Shown piece after piece: positions 1 through 11,600 of a stretch of 64,000 nt of DNA. A program made the translations under genes and the position numbers. The stretch lies in contig JAVMKO010000006.1 of assembly GCA_032164245.1 (NCBI GenBank), forward strand, positions 5,533,001 through 5,597,000, read 5' to 3'. The notes under the pieces are model-generated. The model had not been told where the DNA came from. It was given only the letters and a program-made list of their open reading frames with translations, and searched no databases. The stretch is from Sternotherus odoratus (lineage: Eukaryota > Chordata > Testudines > Kinosternidae). Position 1 is the stretch's first letter. Each line of letters starts with the position of its first letter.

Positions 1-559
1 ACCTTTTTGACCTTATGTTTATGACTCGATGCTGTATTAAAATGTTTGCTCCATTTATTACTGTGCTAACTTCCAAATGAACTAGAGACAAAATTGTTTA
101 TTTTCCGACATATTAACATAACCTACCCTGTGGTCTAACTCATGGAACGTTACTGAAGCAAACCGCACACCTGTGCAAGACAAATATTTGTTTCTAGAGG
201 AGCAAGAGTCAAGGGCCTGTTGAAATAGAAGGAAGATGAGAACAAAAAAAAGCCAACCATCACTTCTTCCTCTTGCAAAATTCCTCATTGCCCCAGCGTT
301 ATTCTTTGTTTTACTGCAGCAATTCAGAGGCCCCACCTAAGACCAGAGCCCATTATGTTATGTACTGTATGTACACAATGACAGAGAACCCTCACCATAT
401 TACTCAGTGCTATAATCCTGGCGCTGCTAGTCAATGTCACCTCACAACAGGGTTCTCTATTACAGATGCTATTCCTGATGCTTAGCAACCCCCTTCATCA
501 TGCTGACATCAGCAACGGCCACAGCGCCTTTCTTTTCTTTGATCACACAGTCCCATTGT

Positions 560-712
560 TCAGGAAGCGGGGACTGCTGACCGTAGCTAGTCGGTGCCTC
601 AGATCCCCATCTGTACAATGGGAAGAGCAGCACTTCCCCACCTCACAGGGTGCTGGGAGGATAAATACATTTGAGACTGAAATGCTCAGAGCTACTCATG
701 AAAAATGCTATA
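560..712 (+). mobile_element. MIR-like (CORE) SINE fragment
   Basis: It carries the MIR-type run 'cagatccccatctgtacaat', then 'cctcacagggtgctgggagg', 'ataaata' and 'aatgctata', in the order typical of MIR 3' halves. Confidence 0.65.
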
Positions 713-794
713 CAAGAGTGAGTGTAACCCACACACCGCCTGGGTGTGGTGTTCTGGCCATTCTAGTGGCACCAAGACCACTTAGAGAGAGAGA

Positions 795-905
795 TTATGA
801 GTCTGTTAACAGCCTATTGGCTTTTAGCTTATGCACTAAGCTCCAGAGGTCCCTGGTTCAATCCTGCCGGTCGACCACTGGGGAGGTCTGTCGACGTTAC
901 ACAAG
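795..905 (+). mobile_element. tRNA-related SINE fragment
   Basis: A B-box-like ggttcaatcc (about 855-864) follows an A-box-like tagcttatgcactaagct, the spacing of a tRNA-derived SINE head. It does not fold as an intact tRNA gene. Confidence 0.4.
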
Positions 906-2274
906 GTATTACAGCAGAACCCTGTTTATCTGATCTAATTGGAGCCAGACCGGATAATCTAAAATCAGATATTCCAGAGAATGGGAACATGCAATGCTGC
1001 ATCGCCATCTAGCGTCCACAGGAGAGATTGTCTGCTTCTGGCCCTGGAGTCCTGGTTGTTAGGTTAATGTGGAGAGCAGGATAACGGAGGGTGGGATAAA
1101 TGGGGTTCTCCTATATTAATACTTGTTTACTAGATGACTCTTCTCTTCCTGCTAATGAAGGCTATTTCTCTGGACGATTACTTATCAAGTACAATCCCAG
1201 TGTGCACTTTCAAATATTGGGTCTTAAACCAGAAACTTTGCTCTCAGGTAAAAATCTTTCCAAAAGAATCAGAGAGAGAGCAGTCAATGTGCACAACACA
1301 CATTCTCAGAAAGCTGCCGAAAGTGGCAAACGCTCAGTCATATCTGGGTTCAATGGCCACAATGTGTCTCTTTGAGTCAGCCAGTTACCATGACATCAAA
1401 ATTGGCTTGCAACTGCGCCCCAGTCCAGCTGCACATGTGCAGGTGAGTTTGGCTTGAGCCTCGTTGTAGAGCTAAGTTCTCCCCTAAACACATTTTAAAA
1501 CACTGCTTCCCCAGAAAGGACCGAGGGTGCCGGTCAGCCGGTGAATTCAATCCCTAGCAGGCAGTATCAATCTGAAGAAGATCAGAGCCATAATCTGAAC
1601 TCCACGTGCCTGCCTGAGGGAAGGGATATTTTAAGACAACATGTTTACAATTCTTAAGTTCCGTTGATTTTCAATGACACAAGCTCTTATGTGCATAAGT
1701 CCCTTTGGAAAAATTTGCTACAAGATATAAAAAAAATTATAGATGTTTAAGCAGCGCACACAAGGGTTGCAAGCTCAAAGTGATTTTTAATCAGCTGAAC
1801 TACACCTCCCCCCACTCCATACACCTACAATTAACAACTGGTCCTTTACCATCGTGTTTGCTAGTTTTTCTTCTTCAACCCATGATGCCCTATGCCACAA
1901 TCTTACCCAGAATGTGCCACCCTCCTATTTATTTAATGTTTCATGACCAGTCTCTGGCCTCTTTAGAGAGGCTGAACATGAAGCATCAGTCAGTGAGAGT
2001 GCTTACTGACAGGGACACTTGTCCACTTGGAACTTGACTGAGACTGATCACCACCTCTTTTAATATAGACCTCTGCCCATCCCACAGGTGATAGTGACCA
2101 TGGTAGCACTGACCTGGGCCAAACTGACTGGTGATTTGGAGTGACAAACTGGCCCCATAGAAGTCAACAGCAAAACTTCTCTTGACTGCATTGGGGTGAG
2201 TAGTTCCCATGTGGTAAGGTAAAGCTAGATTTGCAAGGTACATTTTAAGGCATTCAGCGGGTGATGCATGTTTA

Positions 2275-2450
2275 TGGGCACTGGATGAGAAAGCTGATGG
2301 CAGAAGAAGAGTAGGCAGAAAAAGAAGATCTTGGATGGATGAGGACGTATCCTGGGTGGATCAAAGGGACATAGCAGAGGATCGTACCGGACGGACTACC
2401 AGGGTTGCAAACCTCCAGTCACGGAGAGGTCACATAAGAAGAAGGTAAAG
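2275..2450 (+). mobile_element. LINE ORF2 C-terminal fragment (RTE/L1-like)
   Basis: The plus strand reads GRRRVGRKRRSWMDEDVSW and then AEDRTGRTTRVA. This has the layout of the basic, tryptophan-containing C terminus of non-LTR reverse transcriptases (R-x-R..W-x-D..A-x-DR). The clade cannot be fixed from so short a piece. Confidence 0.4.
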
Positions 2451-2590
2451 TTCAATAATTCATTACCAATCTCCTGAGCTATCCAGGAGACACACGTTTA
2501 TGTATAATTACAAATAAATTTGAGCGTGAACCACTCTGTTCCAGTAATAAGAACCATGAAAAAAAAACAGTAGACTGAACATTCACTCAC

Positions 2591-2649
2591 CAATGCAGCA
2601 TTTGTGGCATCCTTTTGTATCAGGAATCTTTGTTGTTAAGGCAAACTTC
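2591..2649 (-). CDS. MAP4K5: MAP4K5 coding exon 24: CNH domain, last in window
   Basis: 59 nt, acceptor TTCCAG, donor GTGAGT. It encodes (R)[19 protein letters not shown] plus one base. The next exon, expected to begin VRNPYTGHKYLC-like, is not found between here and position 1, so the rest of the CNH domain lies to the left of the window. The intron to exon 23 is 156 bp. Confidence 0.96.
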
Positions 2650-5600
2650 CTGGAATAACAGTAAGTTATAACACACATCAGTGACGGATATTGAAGGCCT
2701 TTTGTGTTACTGATTCATACATACATCAGAAGCATAAAGGATAAAGCAGTTTAGAAATGGTGTTCATTTTTCAGAACTGTCTAGAAAAAAAAGATATTTT
2801 TGTACCTTGGTAATATTTTGTCAGGGAACCTATGAGTCTGCATATGAGCAGCAAATCCTGTTTTTTTGGCTTGTTCAAACAAAGCTATTAGGTTATGGGA
2901 ATAGAGCTGGAACGTTTTCCCTGTAAGATAGAAAACTGATTTGTATGATACATACGAATATGAGAGAGAGGCAATTTATGGTAAAAATACATAGCGACAA
3001 TTACCTTCTAAAAAGGAGATCCACAAACATGTCAAAAATAGAAGCCAAGCCAAAATGTAAAGAGAAACAAATCATGATTAAAATGACAGCGCCTCTAGTG
3101 GGACATAATTCCACTATGATCGTTACGGTTTAATAAGAACATTTGAGAAAATGGTGTAAAAACAAACGCACACACTAAATTCTAGCTTATTCGTTGATAC
3201 TAAATCACGGCACTGACGTGACTGTATCAGACCACTACCCTTTGATTAAATCTATATAAACATGTTAATATTAATAATTGATATTGATCTATGTACAGAT
3301 ACCTGCAATCACTCAAACACAATGCATACAGCTCAACAATCATGAAAAGCTTTTATGGCCTATATAACCCCCTCCTGTGCCTGGCAGCAGAAGCATTCAT
3401 TCACACCGGGAACTAATATTTGATAATAGGCTCTTCAATCTAGCAAAGAAGGGTATAACGTGGACCAATGGCTCGAAGTTGAAGCGAGACAAATTTAGAC
3501 TGGAAAAAGGGTGCATATTTTTAACAGTGTGGGTAATTTACCACTGGAACAATTTACTAAGGGTCATAGTGGATCCTGTGTCACTGTCAATTTTAAAATC
3601 AAGATGGGATGTTTTCCTAAAAGGTCTGCTCTAGGAATTATTTGGGGGAAATGCTACGAACTGCATCACAAAGGAGGTCAGGCAGATGATCAGAAAGGTC
3701 CTCTCTGGGCCTTGGAACCAATGTGCCACCAGCCTTCTGGAAACCCATTCTTGACTTGCTTCATATCATCATGTGACTTGGATTATACACGGAATCCTAT
3801 GTCTAAAGGCCTGATCCTGCAATCTGTCTGCACTCAAAATTCAGATCGACCTTGGGCAGCCGTTCCAGATGTAGAATTTTCTTTTGTCAGGACAGGAGGG
3901 AAAACCCCATGTTTCAAATCATCTAGTTAGGACAAAGATACTAGATAAGAATGACAAATTCATTGTTATTTGTATGCGCACGGACGACATTCCTCCTCAA
4001 CTCAGAACTCCTCTTGTCCTTTCTGAGGCAGTGGGACATATGCGGAGAATGGCTAGGAAGTTCAGAGCCATTAAAGATGGCACCACGCTGTAATGCACCA
4101 GGGGAATGATTAGCTATTGCAGGTCATTTCTTAGAAGCCCTTTCCACCTCTCCCCAATCGAGCTGAACGTTGGCTTGATAGTTATTTTAACAGTGGAACA
4201 CTGTCCTGAACTTGAAACTGTTATCTCCGAGACCAAAAGCAGGAAAAATTCAATATCCTTCTCCCGCTCAAAACTGGGCCATTGGTATTACTCAGAACAA
4301 GACTTGTATTGTCTGGTCTAATCATCAAACTCTTAACCTTTCAGGGAAAAGTAGTGGGAGGCGACAGATGCATTTAACCTAGTGTTTACAAGTTTTATTT
4401 TAGACGCTTCCAGCCTTACAATCTATGACAATTTCTTGTGTAAAGCGTTTTCAAAGTAAAACTTCCTATTTGAAAAAGGGAAACAGAAATACAGGAAATG
4501 GCACATTCTTCTCTTATTCAGTATAATGTTACTGATCTACACAGGAACATATTCTTTAACAAGCGAATGCGTTGTGTATTTCCCCACTGCTTACAGTGGT
4601 TTTTTTCTTAACATATACATACCTGATAATGACATTAAAGTATTATTGATAACATACAGCCAGGTACATTTTCGGGGGAATAACTAAAGGAAGAAGCAGA
4701 AGATACTTCCATGTAACAGAGAAACTGAATTAAAAAATAAACATACATGGGTTAAAAACGCTGGGTCCCCGGATCCTTTTTCTCAGGCCCTGTTCATGCC
4801 CCGCTAATTGCCTCTGTATGAAGTCTTATGATGACGCTGACATTCTCCACATCAGGTTCATTCTTCTGTATGCCAGCTGTATCCCATCCCATTTCTTTCT
4901 AAAACAGCTTCTCTCACTGTTACACCCAATGAGGCACTTCCATCTTTAATTCTCCTCCTTTAAATGCAGCTGATTCAGAGATCCCCTTCCACTATCTGCC
5001 TCTATCCTTGCAGTTCACCTCGCCCTTCCAGTTTCTTTTCATTCTCAGTTCCTACTCTGTCTTCTCTTTCTCTGTGCTTTCAAGCATGTTCTTGTTTCCA
5101 CTAACCCAAGAAAGCCTTCCCTCTGTTCTGACTGTATCAACTTTGAGTTCCGCATTCTTACCATCAGATCCTACATAATCTTCCTCTCATATCCTTCTGC
5201 TTGCCCAGCACTCCCAAATCATCTGGCCAGATTGCTGCTTTGTGCCTTCTATCATGCTGCCTCCACGGAACAGCCTCTCTTTTTCCGGTCTGCTGACCTT
5301 ACCTCCTTCTGACCCACTCAGTGGTAGAATCCTTCCAGTGCTCTCCTCATCAAAGCCTCCCATTCTCATTCTCCTCTGCTATCAGCTTATCTCTCTGGGG
5401 CAGAGACTGCATCCTTGCTGGGTTTGGAAAGTGCTGTACAAACCTACAGCTCCATATGACAACAGAGCTAGCACCGTCTAGACCAACTCTACTCCAGACA
5501 GAGGATGAAGTGGGTATTAGCCCACGAAAGCTTATGCTTCAATATTTTAGTTAGTCTTTAAGGTGCCACAGGACTCTTTGTCACTTCTGCAATTCCAGAC

Positions 5601-8600
5601 TAACACGGCTACCTCTCTGATTCCAGACAGAGGGTTGCTTAACTTTTCCTCCCTCTTCGGACAGTAACAAAGCCTAAAAATACCTTGTAGTAAGTCTGCC
5701 AAAACTGTCTCCCTCTTAAGATCTGGAAGCTATTCCCCACTAGATAACTTCAGATAGGCCTAATATGGGGCCTAAACTTATACCTCCATGAGGCTCAGGC
5801 TGAGGGTACAGCAAATCAAAGAAATAAAAAGGACTATTAACATCTTTCTTCCTGGTTGTTTTTAAGTTAGAGGTGACGACTGAATTCGGGAAGTTTGTGT
5901 CAGCAAGGGGGTGCTTAGTGATAGTAAGCGCTGGGACAAAGCCAGAGCACAAAAGGAGATGGGGTTTGGAAGGAGAGAGGCAGCCAGCAGGGGAGAAGCA
6001 ACAAAGGGAGTTAACACAGCAAGGAGACTAGAGGAGGAGCAGCTGGCCAGCCCATAAATATTTACCAGCTGCAGTTGTGCCAGCCGGACTAACCAGCAGA
6101 GGGGGGTTAAAACTGCCTACGGGTCATGCACAGTGGAGGAGAAGTGTGCCATCCCATGGAATCAAGCTGGAGAGGGAAGAGGCAGGCTGGGTAGAAAAGG
6201 AGAGGAGGCAGGCCAGAGTAGGGGGATACAGGTCCAGTTCTGAGAGAAGAAGGCTTAGTCCAAGTGGAGGGCTCCATGCTACTCTTTGATCTGAGCATCT
6301 CATCAGCAATGTCAAAAATATTACCTTGGAAGTCAGGGATTTCTAATATTAGGACTAATGGGGCTTGACATGATGTGGCCCTGCTTACACAACCAAGCAC
6401 AGCATCCCAATCAACCCCCACTAAAAATTACACGGTTCTGGTGTTTTGTAGTAACTGTCAATTCTATTCTGCCTGTACAAGACGTTGATAATTACCTGTT
6501 CCATTGTTGCTTCATGAAGTTCATTCAGATTCAATGTATAAATACCATCTTCAGTTCCAAAGATAATATACTGATCTAAAAACGGAGAGAAATTGGCTTA
6601 ATACAACAGAACAATACCGGTTTTGTAGCAGAATTTAAAATACAGAGGGGAAAGCCAGCCTACCTTTAGTATCAGGATGTATCCATGATGTTGCACAGTT
6701 AATCTTCAAAGGGCAACCATCAAAAACTTTTGAAAAACATGCTCCCATCTAAAAGAAATCCAAATTTAAACCGGAAGCAAGTTTACAATGTAAAGAGTTA
6801 TTTTTAGTCACCTATTTAATTACGTCAGACACATGAACATATTAGTCTTCCTTTTTTCAACCACACAAACCTATTTTAATATCACTTGATGCAAAAAACC
6901 CTTCATCTTCCCCAAGAACACTACAATACATCCTCTGAAACGTCTTTGGCTGAATTTCTAGAGAACACCATAAATACAAATCCGGAATAACATGAAAGAT
7001 TTTTAGGGGCTGTTACACTGACAGCAACACTGAATTCTTTTGGTAATAACAAATTACTAATAGTATAAAGGCAAAGTAAGCCGATGGTTAAGTAAAATTG
7101 TGCTCCCAGTTATTCCTATTTTAAATGAGATTTCTTACCAGCACCTTTGGCGTTGGCGGTAGACCATTGATTGCTGACTTCTGTGGGGAAAGAGAGAAGT
7201 TGTAAAATGATTCACACTAATTTAAAACTCTACTCCGGACATTCATGGACATGTAACCTATACAAGTGAAGTCACGTCACTGACCAATATTGAACAGCTC
7301 CAGTACCAAATACTTACTGGAAAGTCTCTTTTGTCTTTTTTACGTGGCAGCTGGGGGACTTGTCCAGAACCTTCTGCGTTTTCCTCAATGAGTTTCAGCA
7401 TACTATCTCCATTTCCTAAAACAAACCCCACAGGCATGTTAATGCATACCTGATAACCAAATTCAATACAAATAATTTTGCTTCCTTCATGTCCTGTTCT
7501 CTTCTCTGCAACAAATTAATTAATGTAAGCCAGCTGAATCTTTTCAGAGGGAGTTGCGGAAAAGGGGCCAGTCCAGCTGCCCAGTGGTTAGGGCTCTTCA
7601 CTATTGAGAGAAACCCGTGCTGTTTGTTACTGCAACCCACTCAGACTGGTGGATGGGAGCACATTGGGCCAACACAGGGATAGGTACTGATTAGCTGCAA
7701 AAGAGATTCCATTCAGCATACCTGTGCCAGCAGGTTCCCTGACCTGGGCCTTTATGGTATGAACCTCCAAGGCACAGAGAAAGCCCAGCACATGTAAGAA
7801 GGGAAGTCACACTTCAGGAACTCCTATTACAATAATGTTTTGCTTAAAGTCAAGTTAGCTCCAAGACTTATTTCTTTTTACGGGAATCATATCACTTTCG
7901 AAAAATGTAATGTAGAGAGACAAGGCGGATGAGGTAATATCTTTTATTGGACCAACTCTTCTTAGCAGAAGGTACAAGCTTGCAAGCTACAGGCACCTGA
8001 AGAGTAACTCTGGGCAGCTCAAAAGCTCAGATCTTCCATCAACAGAAGTTGGTCCAGTAAAAGATACCACCTCACCCACCTTGTGTCTCTCCTGTCCTGT
8101 GACTGACACGGTTATAACGACACTGCAAACAATAGAATGTAGGTTATTTACCCAAGTCACCGTATCTAGCTGTAAGCAGTCCAGGGCTGCTGAGACTGCT
8201 CGTCATACCAATGGGGGATGGCTCAGCTTGAGGCCCACAGGTTGGAATACTCTGTCTCCGATGAGCTGGTGGTGCTCTACTCTGTGACTCTGGAAAGTGT
8301 TTTATTGTCTGAGACTTCTCGTCATCCGCAAGGTTTTCTTCAGGGTAAATGTTTATCCTTGGCTGTAATAAATAATAAATAAAAGAGGCGAATAATGATT
8401 TTTTGGAGGCATAAAATTATGGCACGCTAGCTTTTATGTAGAAAACGTTATCATTCTAATAAAGAACGTTGACGGCAGGATAATCTTATCAGAATTATTC
8501 TCTTCCTGATCGATTTTGAAAAATAATGGCATGATGGCAGAAAGAATAATGGTCAGCAGGACATACCACACCTATACCACGTCCTTTCAAAAGGGTAACT

Positions 8601-11600
8601 ACCGAAAAGCCACTTTTACAAACATAACACACAGGGTCCAGTGACACCCAATATAATCACAAGTTCAACAGGGTGTAGGTCAGCGCAAAATATGGCCCAT
8701 CATGTGAGGTCCAGTAGCTAGGTTTCCCTCTGTTAGTAAATTAGCTTCTAAACTTACGAGCAGTTAGAAAGCATCAGACTGAAGTATTTCTTGGGTACGT
8801 CTTCACTACCCGCCGGATCGGCAGGTAGCGATCGACCTTTTAGTGATCCATTTCTCGCGTCTCGTTAAGACGCAAGAAATTGATGACCCGTGGCGCCCCC
8901 GTCGACTCCTATAACTCCAGCTTGACACAAGGCGCAAGCTGGAGTCAATGGGGGAGTGCGCTGCCAACTGCTGCGGCCATGAGGAGGGCAGGTAAGTCGG
9001 CTGAAGATACGCCGACTTCAGCTACGTTATTAACGTAGCTGAAGTTGCGTATCTTCAGTCGATGCCTGCCCCCAGTGAAGACCAGCCCATAGTGTGTCAT
9101 TTATCTATAAACTCTTCTTTAAAACACTGCAGAAACTTACCTTAGGAGGTAGTGGTGGTGGCCCTGCTCGCTTTAGGGTCGACCTAAAACAGAAAGGTGC
9201 AGTAGCATCTCGGTTATTTATACAAGCACAAAACACACAGATAGGTTAGACTGAAAATACGAAGTCTGTGGAAAGAGGATGAGCTATGTGCATAGGACAG
9301 ATTGTCTTTTCATAGCTTGACACAAAACCGGGTTAAAGCAGACATACAATACAAGGAGGATCAGAAGAGCAGGTTAATATTTGTTAGTGGTTTTTTACTT
9401 AAATTATGTTTTTTCATAATGTAATGTTAAAGACAATTGTGCAGTGAAGTCTACTTGAAATTAGCAGGATTAAACAGATGTTAAGGTAGCTTTTCCTTTG
9501 GGGTGATTATCCCCACTCCCTTAATTCTAACGCTCTTGGTTACTCAAGAAAATCCCTCCCGACAATGAAAATGTTACATTGCTGGATCACCCAGCACCCA
9601 ATTAGGCTAGGACACAGAGAAACACCCTCCCAAATGCCTTAAACTGACAAAAGAAACTGACAGCTGTGTTCTAATAATCATCCTAACACCTACTGAATGT
9701 TCGGTTCAAACAACAAAAAACCCATAGCTATCTGACATGGCTTGCAGTTTTTGCTCAAGAATGATTAAGTACTGGAATAGCAAGGGTGTTGTATGGTGGG
9801 GGAAGGTGCATTGGCAGAGCTCTCTAGGGTCCCCTGTACATCAGCTATCTGTACTAGGCCTGGCTCATCATAGTAATATTATCCTCTCGTTCTCAACACA
9901 CAAAATCCCCTTAAAAAAATCAGAAGCTTCCTTGTGGGTCCGGGGGAGATGAGAGGATCATTCTATCTATTCAGGGCTTTCATATGTTCTCTTGATGGTT
10001 GTATACACAGTGAAGGGTGTATTACATTTACAAGTGCCACTAGCCCCTCACAGTCATGTGGGATAAATACTACACTTTAAGAAAAGGGATTTTGCCAGAA
10101 CCGTAACCACTTAAAGAAAGAGCTATAGAGAATACAACTGAAAACGAAGGAGGTTCACTCACTCTTCAACATCTTCACTGCCATCGCCAAATTTTGTGAA
10201 CGGTCCCCTAGGTAAAATGGTCATAAAAATAAGAGGCCCACTCTTAAGTTGTATGAAGATCAATGCAGTCAAAATTTAATTACTGGTACACTTCACTTTG
10301 ACATTATAGTATCTATGACCCCCTTACAAACACAAAAGTACCTTGTTCTTATTCATTGTGTTAAGCCCTTTTTTCATTTTGCACTTTCTTTCCCCTCTAA
10401 ACTAAGGAACAGTTATTTATGTTCTCTTATGCTTGGGTATTATAAACTAGTCTCACACCTCCAACTACTAAGGATATTTAGGCACTGTTGCAATGTCTTA
10501 TTAGGTGTACTAAACAAACAACAGAAAATGGAGAAAGTTAATGAAAAATGCAGGAATATAGTAAAGATTCTCAGACTTTTCTCTTGTTATACCATGAAAT
10601 AGTTTTCTCCGTCAAACCTACTGCAGGGTCAACAGAAAAGTGCAGAAAACTCAGATTTTTAACCAAATGTTTAGATTTCTGAAAATCAGCAACTTTCTAG
10701 CTAATTTTACAGAGTAGTCTCTCTCTCTCTTTGCCCGTCACCCCCCAGCCGGGGTATGGGTCACCAACTGGTGTTGGTAACTTCAGCTTATTTCACAGAT
10801 ATGGTTTAAATAACACTATATGGTAAACATTCAGTTGTTCAAAATCCATCAACACTAATGCTGCTCATGCACTCAGGGAGAGAACTACTTTGGTGATGGT
10901 CTGTTATGATTAGCTAATCTCAATTATGCCAGTGAGCTCAGGGAAAGACAGGCCTTTTTTCTGGAGGTGGAGGTGAGAGTCACAACTTGCCTGCCACCAT
11001 TTTGGTTTTTTTAATAATCAGATGCAGATTTCTGCAAGCCTTGGGGAACAAGCTGGCAATCGGAATCCATTGGAAAGATACAGTTAGCACAGGGAAATGC
11101 TATAGGTTTGTTTGTTTTTTTAATAAAACATGGTGGCATCTAAAATTCCGAACAATGGTGGACAGACTCCAATACCACAGGATCCATCCTTCTGTGTGCC
11201 TAGCTCTTTAACATTCCCACTAATTAGTACATTCTGTAAGGTTCCATGAAATGCCATGTCAACAGGAAAAGAAGATTATAGGATCCATTTACATAACGAC
11301 TGAAGAACAAAAGTGTATTAATAAAAACATAGGACTCTGAATACTAATCAATTTAAATTTGAGCTGCTTCTTCTGAGTGGTCCCAGAACAGCTGCCCAGT
11401 CATGAAACTATGACTGCTGTCGCAGACACTACTGGGTGAGAGGGGTGGGGGGAACATCAATTACCCCAAGTCATTACCAGATGTGAGCACTAAAAAGTTA
11501 TTCATGCATAACACAGAAAACAGTGCACAAAATACTCATTTTTAAATAGTTAAATTATAGATTGAGAAAGTATCAAACCAGTTCAATCTGCCGTAAGCAC

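Larger units (their letters stand above)
1..2590 (-). other. MAP4K5 intron 24 (left end outside window)
   Basis: 2.6 kb. It holds a MIR-like SINE (560-712), a tRNA-like SINE fragment (795-905) and a LINE ORF C-terminal fragment (2275-2450). No further MAP4K5 exon was found. 910-2270 shows nothing I can name. Confidence 0.75.
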
